A DNA stretch of 64,000 nt from Flammula alnicola (GCA_015499995.1 JADNRV010000021.1:310001-374000); one strand, 5' to 3'. Shown: positions 10,446 through 22,949, numbered from the stretch's first letter. A program made the numbers and translations. Notes: generated by a model not told the origin, from the sequence alone.

Positions 10446-11916
10446 ATGTCAGGAGGTGAGAGAACCCCCAAATCATTTAGATGACTGAAGAACCAAATCC
10501 TTAACAGTCTCGCCGGCCACCAGCGTGACCTTTGTCTCCGACCCCAACGTTCATTTCATTATCTTATTCGACATTCTCTACATTCTGGGCCTTGTTTCCG
10601 TTTCAGTCATTCTTATCACAGCAACTCTCTCCTCTAGAATCCGAAGGACATCAACATGGTTTATGGTCCTGGGTTCATGGTTTGTTACTAGCCTAGCGAA
10701 TTTGATCCTCCTTGGCCAGCAGACAGGCCCGCCTCCAAAGACCAGTGTTTGCCTGCTACAAGCAATGCTCATATATGCAACACCAGTTTTGTATGTTCCA
10801 CCTTACTCCTGTCTTCGTCAAGATGTAGGAATGAACTGATAACTGGGACAGTGCTTCCTTTACTGTTGTTGCTTTTTTGCTGCATGTAAGATTTGATTTT
10901 CTAACAGTGTAGATTAATATTGAAATGTAGCAGGTTTATTTGTCCATTCAGCTTGCAGTCAAGTCACACTCTGCCATCTCACAAACCCATCTGATCCTGG
11001 TAAGGCGACCTTTCTTCATCTTTATTGCAAAGCTTATATATCGATGCTTTACACCAGTTTCATGCAATCCCATGTGGTGCATTCATCAGCGTCCTTGTTG
11101 AGGTTTTGATTGTGTGTCCAACATCTTTTCTATCAGAAAATAAGCTGATTTATTTAGCAGCTTGGCCTATTGAACCCTTCGACCATTCAACGACATCCAT
11201 CCGGGATGTATTGTCATCTTTCTTCGTCAATCCCGTAGGCTTCTTCCATTCCGCTCAGCAGTAATCACACTTTCTTATATGCTGATTTTGCAGGAGTAAA
11301 ATCACAGCCGGGATCACTATATGTGCTATGCTAGCATTCCTTGTACTTGGAAGTAATTCAATCTTCTGGTCTGTGAAACAGCATTTCTTAAAAATCACTT
11401 ATTGCTAGCCCTCGTCGTAATCACCCTTCGGCGAGTGTGGCGCGCGGCTGGGCAAATAGCTGCCCTACAGGACTATACACAAATCTCCCCTGATATAGCT
11501 ACCCGTATTATCATTTTCGGGTTTTGTCCAATTATTGCACTAGCGTGAGTTCTTCCCTTCGTAGCTCCACTTTGCTTTTTTTAAAAGCAGCTTTGATTAT
11601 CAGGGTATCATTTCTGCAATATCTTCCTGGTCACAATCCTGTATCTATGGGCACCAAACTGAATATCGTTTTGGCTGTTTGTAAGTGGGCTTATCGGTAT
11701 CAGCATAATATTATCAAAGAAGTAATTACTAATCCCTAGTGCCGATTGTTGCGAGCTTGATATTTGGGAGTCAACGCGTGAGTAGGGATCCAGCTTCATT
11801 CCTTTGAACTACTAATGACTTGACTATGCCCCCAGGATATCGCGAGTGTCTGGATGATTTGCAATTTCAGGAAAGAAGTTCCCTGTGATCGTGAAATCAA
11901 ACCTGCAGCGGCGTAA
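10446..11916 (+). CDS. Orphan seven-transmembrane protein, copy 2
   Basis: Exon 1 is tiny: ATGTCAGGAG (10446-10455) splices in frame to VSPATSVTFVSDPNVHFIILF. Then come ILYILGLVSVSVILITA, WFVTSLANLILLGQQTGPPP, TSVCLLQAM, FASFTVVAFLLH, YLSIQLAVKSHSAISQTHLIL, FHAIPCGAFISVLVEVLI, NPSTIQRHPSGMYCHL, SKITAGITICAMLAFLVLG, VITLRRVWRAAGQ, ISPDIATRIIIFGFCPIIAL, VSFLQYLPGH, LNIVLAV, PIVASLIFGSQR and a tail DIASVWMICNFRKE. It matches copy 1 exon by exon with similar intron positions, so the two arose by tandem duplication. It is probably a plasma-membrane receptor-like protein; ligand unknown. Confidence 0.75.
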
Positions 11917-13294
11917 CCCTGTGATTCCATTTCATTGTAACTTGTAAGTTTGTACAACTAAATTGGGAACGCCGATGCTCGCCGATGGACCCACACGACG
12001 ACGAGATCACCCTCGTGTCAGTTGTCAATATATGACCTTTGTACAACCTGTCAAGGAGCGTCGAGTCGTACCTTAAGGCCAGCTACAGTTACATAGGTCT
12101 TTAAAAGAGTAGACCTCAGTAATAACCACAGGCAAGGAAAACATTCACATTCACATTCCAAGAGACTTCAACCGGGCTCGTCCACTGATCTCCAGCCAGA
12201 ACGGAGATATTTCATCCAAGTGGGGGTCATAATTCATTGAGCTGTCAATCTCTGTCAAACTCGGTAACAATACGACAACGTCCGAGTCAGTGATTCAGAT
12301 TAGCGCCCAAACGCTTCGGAGATCCACAAGTACGCTCCTATAGAGAAATATACAGGGAAAATATACTTATACCATGGGCACCCTGACTTCACACTGGCGC
12401 CACGATCATCGCAACCGTCATGTCGGCCCGGGCACTCTGGCAGGGGGTGTAACTTCGACAGAGAGAACGAAGAGAACGGAAAACCCAAAGGAAAACCTAA
12501 CCTAGTTGAATATTCTGGACACCTCCGTAAAACTGTCGAAATGTTTTGAAAGCTAGCATCCTTGCATACGGACGCCACATAATTTAATACTTAACAACAT
12601 TAGGGATCTTTCAAGTTTCCAACTGCAATGATCGACTTGAAAAGAGCGAGATGTGCCCAAGATAAGTGTAAGACCACAGCATTGTAGTTAATGTATTTGG
12701 AAGCTATTAATATATATACATGCTTAAATATTACATAATTTAATCGTATCTTAGCAACAGCGACAACAGTTCAACGTTCAATATTCGATGACCATCATCC
12801 ACATCGACCGGCGACTCATGCAGTTATCGAAGCATCTGTTACCAATGAACTAGAATCATCATTCTAACCTTGTCCTAATCGTGATTTGACCGTTGACCGT
12901 GCTTACAACCTCTCCTAAAATGCATCCATCGTCGGGCAAAAGTCTCTATAAATCCGACGGGAACCAGCCCACAAGAATATTTCCCCTTCTTTCTCCATAC
13001 TGCTCGCGTTGTTAAGCCAATGTCTCAATGTCAGTTATTCTCAACCCGTTGTTCTCAACCCGTCCTGCAGACGACACTGCTCCCTTTACGGTGTCGTTGA
13101 TGCCGGGTTCTACGAAAGCAACGCTGTCGTATTTCCTGCGCGACAAGCGTTCTCGGTGAGGATGATAAGCCTTATACGGGCCAAACGTACCAGTGAGTCT
13201 TTTTTATTTGCAGAGGCTGCCTAATAATTGATGGACTCTTAGCTCAGAATTAAACCTTTGATAGAAGTCTTCCCGGTCAACAACAGACCTCCCA
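11917..13294. other. Intergenic between seven-TM copy 2 and decayed copy 3
   Basis: No supported gene. AT-rich around 12690-12750. Short open frames (for example 12300-12578 on the minus strand) carry no recognisable motif. Confidence 0.4.
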
Positions 13295-14190
13295 CCAAGA
13301 CGTTAATTTCAACATTTATTATGCTGTGGGGCTGGTCTCCTTAGAGGTATTCTCTTGACGACATGACGTTCTTCTCAGATTGAACGAGCGTTTATATTTA
13401 TAGCCTCGTGGTTTTTCACTAGTCTCGCGAACTTGATCCTACTCGGCCAGCAAACAGGGGCTCCACCTGCGACTGGTGTTTGCTTGATGCAGGCAGTTCT
13501 CATATACGCGTATTCGCCACGAAGTAAGTTAATTTCCATCGTAGCTTGGACTGTCGCGTCCAGGAACGATTCAAAGATATCCATCTTGAAATAGTGCCAC
13601 CTCTCTGTCGACTCCGTAAGAATCGCCAGTTTCTTTCAACAGTAACCCTAGTCTTTGACATATTCTCAGGAGTAAATCTACAATCACCAATGTGCCATGA
13701 TACCATTCAGTATCATGGGAGGTAATCAATATATGTGTGAACTACCATATCATGCTCAAATCATGACCTTTGGCAGTTCTCGTTAAAAGCACAATTCGGC
13801 GTACATGGAGAGCATCTGGCCAATCAGCGGCATTGCTAGATCATGCACATGTCTCACCCGACGTGGCTACCTGGGTCATATTATTCAGTTTTCGTCCGAT
13901 CCTTGCTCTCGTGTAAGCTCTTTTTCTTGCAGAAATGTATACTCTGTCGCTCACTAGATTTTAATTAATAGGATATCCTTTCTTCAATATCTTCTGCAAC
14001 ATATTGGTGATGCTACGAAGTTATTTAAACATTGTTTTGGCTGTTCGTAAGTAAATGAATTTCATGACCCACAGGTTTAATCTTTGGGGGGTCAGAGGGT
14101 GAGTCTACCGTAATATCTTGTAACGTCCTGCTGAGCTCTTCCTGTATGTAGGTCATGTTGCGTGTCTGGATGTTCTGCAGATGAAAGAGA
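13295..14190 (+). pseudogene. Seven-transmembrane protein, decayed copy 3
   Basis: Homologous to copies 1 and 2 but incomplete. DVNFNIYYAVGLVSL corresponds to NVHFIILFDILYILGLVSV with a deletion. IASWFFTSLANLILLGQQTGAPP and GVCLMQAVLIYA (13390-13510) are well kept. The exons for the IPCG and HPSGMYC segments are missing. TIRRTWRASGQSAALLDHAHVSPDVATWVILFSF (about 13800-13912) is present. Near 14020 the segment equal to LNIVLAV is out of frame. The tail RVWMFCR stops early. These losses make a functional 7TM protein unlikely. Confidence 0.68.
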
Positions 14191-14665
14191 CAACATATTA
14201 ATAGCAGCCAAATTAATGCGCAGCTTTGTAAACTGAAGGTCGTCGCATTGTAACTTTAATTTGCCAAGCACTATTCATTTCGACCTCAAGCCACCTTGTG
14301 AAATCTCTCCCGGGACATCCAGATTTCTGTCGGACGGGCATCTCGAGGTGCCGTGTGCTCGGACACGGCACTGATCCAAATCTTTCGAGGATCCGAAGAA
14401 TGCAAGAAATTGCATCTTCTACACAGTGCACGTGGTTGATCTTATTTCCAATCATTGAAGCTATGATAAGTTTCTACTTGAAGCTTCCTGTCCATTCTCT
14501 CACAGTTCTCTATCTGTCCTACTTTCACTCGTCCACGCAGCGCTTCAAGTTTCCTTTCCAGCAAGACATTGATATATTTGGTTTGGACACCGTGTGAGTT
14601 CGCTCTAGTCCCACAGTTCGACACGCATAACTCCCACCACATTAGCTTCATATTTTAAGCGGGAG
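14191..14665. other. Intergenic before P450 gene
   Basis: No supported gene. Open frames here (14298-14597, +) show no family features. Confidence 0.4.
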
Positions 14666-14673
14666 TATATAAG
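14666..14673 (+). promoter_or_regulatory. TATA box of P450 gene
   Basis: TATATAAG lies 89 bp upstream of the P450 ATG, a normal distance for a fungal TATA element plus a short leader. Confidence 0.5.
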
Positions 14674-14761
14674 TAGCCCGTTTGATAAACGTATATTTGG
14701 TGTGAGTGCATCTCCCATCGCATCACACTTCGGAGATAACACTGCCTGACAAACTTTCGCC

Positions 14762-17367
14762 ATGATACAGACCCTCCTCGTTTGTGTTGCGGCACTATGG
14801 ATGTGCTGGCGCCTTTTTCGCCACCTCTTATTCTCAACAGCGCTAAATAACATCCCTGGCCCTCCGGCTCAATCTTGGCTTACTGGTGAGCGGCAGGCTT
14901 CTTCTAGATTTAGACGATTATTGAACCTTCGTGGAACAGGTTCCTTCAACCAGTTAATGAGCCAGCAGGGATGGGAATTTCATCATAATACTGCCAAGAC
15001 TTGTAAGTCCAAAGTTTAGTCCAACTGAAGCTCATCAAGTTTAACATCATCCAAGACGGTGGCATCGCAAGACTCAAAGGATTATTTGGGGTATACTTTT
15101 AACTCCCTTTCGATCACTTCACATGGTCCAATCCTATTTTATCCCAAGGCAAATATGCTCTATGTACATGATCCCAAGGCTTTGAATCATATCTTAGTCA
15201 AGGTGAGTAACGTTTGAATCGCAAAATATTGGAGCTCCATTCGAGAGTTTTTCTTCTTCCAGGACCAATATATCTATGAAGAGCAAGAACTATTTATAGA
15301 GTAAAGCCTTCGATTTATTCGTGCAGGACACCAGGAATCTCATTTCAGACGTGTTAGAGGGAACCGGATTGTATTTGGAGAAGGGATATTTACCTCACTT
15401 GGTGCAAGCCAATTCGATATCATCCTCGATACGCTCCATTAATCATTAAAGGTCAGGGGAACGCCATCGCCTTCAACGCAAGATGCTCAACCCCGTATTT
15501 TCGATCGCACATATGCGCGAGATGGGTACGTTTTGGTATTACCTTCTCACCTCATCTTGTCTTTTCTTACTTGGCTTGAAGTACCCATCTTCTACGAGGT
15601 TGCGCACAAGGTAATTGTAATTACAGTATATGAGTCGTTTCTTAACACATTTCATTTTCTAGCTCGAAAATACATTACTCCGGAAGGCTGGGAACGGTTC
15701 ACAGGAAGTTCGTATCTACATGAACCTTTACATGTTTGAGATGGCTGACGGAGCCCATGGCAGGTTGACGTAGTTTCCTGGATGACTCGCCTCGCCCTAG
15801 AACTCATCGGACAGAGCGGATTGGGCTACACTTTCGACACACTCGAGGAAGGCTCAATTCCGCATCCGTTTGGGGCCGCATCGAAGCAATTGGCGTATAT
15901 CCTTAAATTCGATTGCACGATCAATTGCGAATCTAACTGTAGTTTGCTACAGAACGACATCAACTCAGTCTACACTCTCACAACTGGCTCAACATATGTT
16001 GATACCCACTGTTGCGCGGCTTGGGTCACGTCGCTTCAGAAGGTTTCTAGTGGATTCAGTGCCGTCGGAAATCCTTCACAAAATGCGTGATATTGTAGAT
16101 GTGCTACACAACACTTCTGTGGAGATCTTCGAGTCGAAGAAGAAGGCTCTTGAAGCTGGGGACGAGGCGTTATCGGCCCAAATTGGAAGGGGAAAGGATA
16201 TCATTAGCATTTTAAGTGCGCTTGCATCACCTCCTTCCAAACATTCGTCCTCTGATATATTGTGCCCCAGTGAAGGCGAATATGAAGGCCTCTGATGAGG
16301 AGAAACTGTCAGAAGAAGAGCTTTTGGGACAAATTACGTGCGGACACCTCGCTCATTCATGCCTCTCAATCGTTTACCCATTTGACGACTGGTTAGATCC
16401 TTAACGTTTGCTGCGACTGACACTACATCGGGGGCACTGTCTCGCACGCTATACCTACTTGCCCTCCATCCAGATGCTCAGACGAAAGTCCGTCAAGAAA
16501 TAAGGGATGCTCGAAATGAGAATAGCGGCCATGATATTGGCTATGATACCCTGGTATCGCTTCCCTACCTCGATGCTATATGCAGAGAAACTCTTCGTCT
16601 GTGAGCAGACTGTTACTATGCATGTGGGCCAGATATATAATGGATTCTGCCTTTAGATATCCGCCAGTCACAATGCTCGCGAGGACGTACGTGCAACCAA
16701 TAACTTCTAGATGTAGACTACTGACATCTTTAACCTTTTCTGTAGTGCTCGCCAGGACATTGTGTTACCTGTAGCAACACCTATCAAGGGCGTCAATGGA
16801 GAAAAAATCCACGAAATTCCCGTTCCGAAAGGCACAGACGTCTATGTCTCGATCCTCGCCTCCAATCGAAATCCGGAATTGTGGGGTCCAGATTCTTATG
16901 AGTGGAAGCCCGAGAGGTGGCTCAAGCCTCTGCCGGAAGCCTTGCTAGACGCGCGGATTCCAGGGGTATATTCACACTTGTGAGTAAACTTACCCGGCCC
17001 GATGATATTCCTGATGATTAATTTCAACGCAGATTAACATTCATTGGAGGTGGAAGGTCATGCATGTGAGTAGTTTCCGCTATCATGAAGTAATTTATAG
17101 CACGGATGATTGATACGCATATCATCTGACAGAGGCTTCAAGTTTTCCCAACTCGAAATGAGTCAGTTTCCCAGAGGTTTCATAGAATGTGTTGAAGTCT
17201 GACAATTATTCTCAGAGGTCGTGCTTGCGCTGCTACTTGAGAAACTGGAATTCTCTCTCTCCGATAAAAAGATCGTCTGGCTAATGTCGGGTATTACCAC
17301 TCCCAACATTGAAGGATCCGAGAGCATGGTCCCTACACTTCCCATGATAATTAGTCTGGCGAAGTAA
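14762..17367 (+). CDS. Cytochrome P450 monooxygenase, agaricomycete type
   Basis: A many-exon gene, with about a dozen introns. The N-terminal anchor MIQTLLVCVAALWMCWRLF is followed by the proline hinge NIPGPPAQSW. Then come ANMLYVHDPKALNHILVK, RLQRKMLNPVFSIAHMREM, and the segment RLALELIGQSGLGYTFD. The I-helix is LTFAATDTTSG, with the usual AGxDTT Gly replaced by Ala. The K-helix ExxR is in DAICRETLRL (about 16570-16600). WGPDSYEWKPERW is the PERF-like segment. The heme loop is FIGGGRSCMGF, joined across an intron at about 17066. The tail ITTPNIEGSESMVPTLPMII is typical of agaricomycete P450s. It is an ER membrane heme monooxygenase; substrate unknown. No frame break was found. Confidence 0.82.
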
Positions 17368-18343
17368 ATCTGCAAGACTATATGGCCTGATGTCTCCATA
17401 GAGTAGGTTTATAGGAGTATCTTTCGTCCAATGTATTAACAACTTTTGAAGAACGGCTTTCAAATCACTAGCGATTTTTCTCCCGCCTTGTTCGTCCTGG
17501 ATTCCCTCCAAGTTGGTTGAAATTTGAATGCTGCAGTTAAATTTCTATATGAATTTCGTTCAATATTAGCGTTGTCCTGTATACGTACTCGACTAGACAA
17601 GGAATTTCTCTTTGTAAACGAGTCCGCGCATTGAAGTTTGAAATTCTACCCGAAACTCTGGCTAGTCAAGCTAGTCAAGCTTCAAAGCTTCAAGCTTGAG
17701 GGCGCCTTAAGGAAGCTGGCCACGGTTGGTTTGTGTGTCCCACAAGTGTCCCACTTGGCAAGTCCGAAGAGTCAGCAACTACAAACAAAGGTAGATCCCC
17801 AACTTGACTCTTCAAGCAATCTTTCTCTCCAAGACTCCACTTTCCCGTCCTCTTTACATAATTCTTCAAGGTGCTGCCTCGAGTCCAGAAATTTGCCACG
17901 GCATTTTGACGGCAATATCACCCTGTCCCGGTAAGTCTACGGTTGCGGACAGGGTCTTTGGTCCAGCATGTCGGAAAGTTCCAAAGTGCCTGTTTAGGCG
18001 CAGCCCTGACAAGGGCCGGTTTTTCCCTAATAAGAGCCCTGTTAATGTCTAAAAATGATGACATCTCATGATTATCCTAAACGGGATAACATCACGGCTG
18101 TGCTGGCTTGATAACGCGCAATCTAAATATAGCATTGCTGCACTTCCGAATTCCGATTTGTCTCGCTAGAACTTCAGCTGGACAGATCGGAATTCGGATG
18201 TCACCATTGTTGTACTTCCCGGCCTCTGCACAAGTCAGGCTTAATTCTGCGGCTAAAGTAAACAGATGAATCGAACCTATTACATATTTAGAGTATTCCT
18301 ATGTAGAAGAAATAACTGCCGTTTGACGGTATTAGACGGTAGA
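17368..18343. other. Intergenic before repeat array
   Basis: No gene. At 17660-17700 there is a run of short overlapping repeats of CTAGTCAAG/CTTCAAG. At 18144-18198 there is an inverted repeat (listed separately). Part of this stretch may already belong to the transposon that follows. Confidence 0.4.
18144..18198. repeat. Inverted repeat, 18-bp arms with one mismatch
   Basis: TCCGAATTCCGATTTGTC (18145-18162) and GACAGATCGGAATTCGGA (18181-18198) are reverse complements except for one base, with an 18-nt loop. It could form a hairpin or mark the end of a small element. Confidence 0.6.
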
Positions 18344-18808
18344 CCGCGCAGCACACCTAATAGTGTTGGACTTGAAGCGGTTTTGAACGCGCACACTAAT
18401 GTTGAACGCGCAGCCCATTAGTGTTGCACATGCATTGAATTGAAACAAAATAGTGATAGTTTTGAACGTGCACACTAATGTTGAATGCGCAGCACATTAG
18501 TGTTGCACTATGCTATATTGCACAAGTGTTGAATTAAAACAAAATAGTGTTAGTTTTGAATGCGCACATTGAACGCGCACACCAATGTTGAATGCACACT
18601 AATATTGAACGCACACTAATGTTGAACGCACACTAATGTTGCATGCGCACACTAAATTTCGAATGCGCAGCACATTAGCGTTGACAAGCATTGAATTAAA
18701 ACAAAATAGCGTTAGTTTTGAATGCGCACATTGAATGCGCACACTAATGTTGAACACGCAGCACATGAATGTTGCACAAGCGTTGAATTAAAACAGAATA
18801 GTGTTAGG
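18344..18808. repeat. Tandem repeat array of hairpin-forming CACTAATG/CATTAGTG units
   Basis: Dozens of variants of TTGAACGCGCACACTAATG fill this stretch. A longer block starting TTGAATTAAAACAAAATAG recurs at about 18435, 18529, 18691 and 18783, so there is a higher-order period of about 92-94 bp, with 162 bp in one interval. Within units ACACTAATG (18393-18401) faces CATTAGTGT (18416-18424) as a 9-bp stem; the same pair recurs at 18472-18480 and 18495-18503. The array ends about 90 bp before the transposase ORF, so it may be its subterminal transposase-binding region, as in CACTA elements (inference). Confidence 0.75.
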
Positions 18809-18898
18809 AAAAGTCTTCTAGATTCTACCAGCTACTGCACAAGAGCTAGCCAAAATTAATATCCCTATCCATAGCACTTCCTGCAGCTACAAAAGGCC

Positions 18899-21800
18899 AT
18901 GGAGGATCGAACAATTCTCCAACACCAAAGCTCCCCACTCTTAGAACTCAAACTTAAAATGCCACCCCGACTTTCATCCGCTTTGGTTGCTTGCCAATTC
19001 TGCGGCCACGACTATAGTGCACGCGGCGTTAAAAACCATGAAGCAAGATGCCCAGAGCGACCCATCGACAGGGCTGAACCTGATCCCACAGATGTTGCTT
19101 TCCGCAATTTCGTAGAGCAGGAAAGGGCTGCTGGTCAGTGGTTTACTAATAGATTACTTATATTTCCTCTACTCACTTATACATTACAATAGACTTGGCG
19201 GCTTGGGATGCTGCCATGATCGACAACGCTGGACCAATGCCTGAAGCGAATGCACGAATTGTTCATGAAGACCGAGGTACTTTATCTAATGCTCTACCTA
19301 TTCAATTTATCTCACGGGTATTCTTAAAGAAGATTGGGCCTTTGATCATCATGACGACTATCATGAGGCTGATGAATTTGAGGCAGAGATTCACCCGCCT
19401 ACTGGTCTTGACAATGAGCAAGAGCCTGAAATGAATGAAATACGGATAGAGTATCACCCACATTCTCTGATGGAGACAGAATCTTTCAGCTTTCAGGAAT
19501 ATACCGACAGTCCAGAAGAACTTGAACCCAACAGCGCTATCCCAAAGGACGAAAATCCATGGCGCCCTTTTCCAACCCGTCTTGACTTCGAAGTTTCTGA
19601 GGTCATGTTGGACGCTCACATGAACAGGAGACAGATAAAGAAGATGATTGAGCTCATCAATCAGGCCATCGCCTCTCCCAATTCATTCACACTTGCAAGC
19701 GAGGCAGATCACTCCCGCATTTGGGACCATGCAAGAGACACACGCGCGACGGGAGTGAGCAGCACAATATCTATTTATTTTATCAAAACACTGCTAACCT
19801 CGATTCTGATCAATGTAGTTCGAGAAACGGGTCATTTCAGTCGAATATAAAGAAGAGAAACTTGAATACGATGTATGGTTACGGCCCATCTGGAAATGGT
19901 GCCGTGAATTACTGGTGGATCCATCATTGATCCATCAATTTCAATGGCAAGCTCAACGCCTCTACAAATTCAATGGGCAAAGGTTTGAGCGTTTCATCGA
20001 TGAGCCATGGACAGCGAATGCTTGGTGGAACTACCAGGTATTTATTTTTTGGTTAACACCTAGTTCTGAATTTATCTGAGTCTGATAACACACACAGAAT
20101 ACCCTACCTGAGGGTGCCTCACCCTTCTTCATCATTTTCTATGCCGATAAAACACGTCTCTCATCATTTGGAACGGAGAAGGGTTATCCTGTTCTCGTTC
20201 GATGCGCGAACCTCCCAGTATCCATCCGAAATGGGGAAGGTGTTGGAGGAGGCCGTCTTGTTGGGTGGCTCCCAATCGTAACTACTATTTTTCTTTGATG
20301 ACAACCAAACATATTAAATGTCTATTTCAGCCTGAAGAAGATGCCCAAGAGAAGGGCAAAAAAGATTTCGTCAATCTCAAGCGAGAAATCTGGCACAAAG
20401 CTGTCTATGAAATAATACATTCCATCGAGTTACACACTGAAATTGGCACGGCCATAACGTGTGGTGATCAGGTCATTCGGCAGATCTTTCCCCATATTCT
20501 CATCATCTCGGCTGACTTCGAAGAGCAGTAAGTAGAATTTTAATTTTCGACTCATGTTTTCCAATAATATATGGATGTACCGATAGATCCATGATTGCTC
20601 TTACCCGCGGTGGAACCAGCAAGAAACCTTGCACAATATGTCTAGTCCCAAAGGAGGAAATTCCTAATTTATCCAAGACATTCCCATTGCGCACAACAGA
20701 GACCATGAGGGAGGTTTGGATTCGGGCACAGGATATGAATAGCACAGATAGGGAAGAGCTTTTGAAAAGCTATGGGTTAAGAGACGTTAAGGTCAGCTTC
20801 AAATCTATTATTATCCACGGCGTCTAATCTATTATTATCCACGGCATCCAAGAACACCTTGTGGGACCTCCGTGGCACAGATGTTTACAGCGCGATATCA
20901 TGGGATAAGCTACATGCACATGATGGGGGTCTTTTTTCTGATCATCTCCTTGAGGAAGTCAAGAGGATTATCAAGGCGCTCGGACGTGACTCACGCAGTG
21001 CAGAGGCTGCAATTGATGCTGGGTACGTTTTCATTTCATCTTCCACATATCGAGCTTAAATTAAATTTGGTTTATTATCTTAGGCTTCAGAAAATCCCGC
21101 CTTGGAGTGGACTCAATCACTTTAAGAGCTTGGCGAGTACGGGAGAACTCGCTGATGGCAAAAAATTTGAGGATTTCTCGAAGGTATTCAATTTAAATTT
21201 TGCTCAATGGAACTTCCTGCAGGAATTCATTGTATCTTTCGGCAGGTTATCATCTTTGCATCACACCATGTCCTTTCAGAAGATGTTTCCGAAGACGGCT
21301 TTCTTCTGCTCAGACTCATCCGGAGCTATCTGGAATTGAATATGTTTGCAGGATTGACAGTTCAAACTGAAACAACGATAGCCGCGGGTCGGGCTGAAAT
21401 GAAGGTCTTCGAAACCCTTCTACACGTACGTTCAATGACTTTGAACTCTGTCAGTTTCTGAATGAATTGATTCATTTTATCTTATAGGAGTATGCAGAAC
21501 TGAATCCAGAAAAGTCATGGACGTTTCCGAAGGCGCACACCCACCAACATATATTCCGGGACATCCTAAACAAGGGAGCGACCAGAAATTATAACACGAA
21601 ACCAAGTGAAAAGGCCAATGGACCTCTAAAGAAATATTATCAGCGCCATACCAACTTCAAAAATGTCGCTTCTCAGGTATTAATTGAAACCAATAAAGTC
21701 GAAGATTTGATCTGAATTTTTTGGGACACAGGTTCTTAGGGTTAGCGAGATGGACTTGGTTTCTACAATCATCCGGACTGCAATCACGGCTCAGGACCTT

Positions 21801-22578
21801 CAACGCGAGGCTGATATCCCTGAGGACGGCGGTTCAGAGTCCCTTATCCACGAGGAACCAGGTTCACCTGACCTCCTGGATCCGAGTAATCAAGCAATAC
21901 CGCGTGTTGTCCAAGGATCGGTTCAGCCAATCATTAGCTTTGAAGCCCTGGAAAACAGCCATGCTGGCGACGCAGCATTTCAAGGCTTCCGAAGGAAGCT
22001 TGCAGGTTTATTAGCACGCCGAAGAAACGTGCAAAGAGTTGTTCTTCGCACATTTGACCAGGTAATGACTTTCTCTACCCTCTTTTTGATGAAGAATTGA
22101 CATGCATATTATTTTATAGATCACACCGTATGGATTTGTCAAAGTCGCTTTTACATCATTGGTTGACTGGCGCTTGAATACCAACATCCTTCGCGCCAAC
22201 CCTAACTTCCACAATCGACCGCGATATGATTACGCCCTAGTCAAAGTTCACGGCAACGAGTGTATTTTTGTCCAAATCCTCTACATCTTTTCAATTGACC
22301 ACGTTGGAGAGAGGTACAATCTAGCGCTTGTTCTCCCCATAGATGTCCCTCGGATGTTGCAAAACCGTACAAGAGATGAAGCACTTCGATTAAGGCGAAT
22401 CAAGCCGAGGCCCAGGGCATCAAGCCTATTCATCGACGCAAATTCAATCATTCGTGGGGGGTTGTTGGTGGATGATTATGCATCGGATGCAGGGGAGTTC
22501 CTCGTGGTTGATTTCATTGATGAAGATATGTGGATGCGGATGAAATCAACTGTCCTTCTTACCCATGCAAACATCTAG
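18899..22578 (+). mobile_element. Plavaka-type (CACTA-like) transposase gene, apparently intact
   Basis: The first ATG is 18899 (18959, MPPRLSSAL, is also possible). An N-terminal zinc-knuckle-like motif CQFCGHDYSARGVKNHEARC is followed by an acidic region. Then comes the Plavaka core: PFPTRLDFEVSEVMLDAHMN, FEKRVISVEYKEEKLEYDVW, WQAQRLYKFNGQRFERFI, EPWTANAWWNYQ, FFIIFYADKTRLSSFGTEKG, PVLVRCANLPVSIRNGEG, GGGRLVGWLPI, IFPHILIISADFEEQ, CTICLVPKEE, then HDGGLFSDHLLEEVKRI and LIRSYLELNMFAGLTVQTE. The whole chain can be read through about ten short introns without a stop or frame shift. Plavaka elements are cut-and-paste DNA transposons abundant in Agaricomycetes. The C-terminal part (21740-22578) is less conserved in my memory. 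Element ends were not identified. Confidence 0.8.
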
Positions 22579-22949
22579 CCAGAATTCTCTTACATATCAA
22601 TGTCATGCAGAGTGTATTTTTAATTTCTAATAGATCCGTATCATTTACCGTCCTCACTGGTTACATCGGAGTCGCTTGCATGTAGTCTATGAACTCAAAA
22701 AAACGTTCAAGGAATGCCTTTCAGGTTTTCAGCGGACTATTCTTTGATAACCGTTTCATTCATTGACCCAAATTAATAGAGAGCGTGTTGCATAGGGCCC
22801 TGACAAATTGGATGCCGTCGCATTTCACTTTTCTGCTGGTGGTGTATGGCGTTGAATCAGAAACTGGTTAAATACCCTGCTTGTTATTCGATATCCCCCA
22901 TTGACTCCAGCCAAGCTCTGCATCTCAGGTACTCCACAGAACTTTGATA
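22579..22949. other. Spacer between the two transposon-region genes
   Basis: 371 bp between the transposase stop and the next ATG. No gene seen; it would hold a 3' end and a promoter. Confidence 0.4.
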
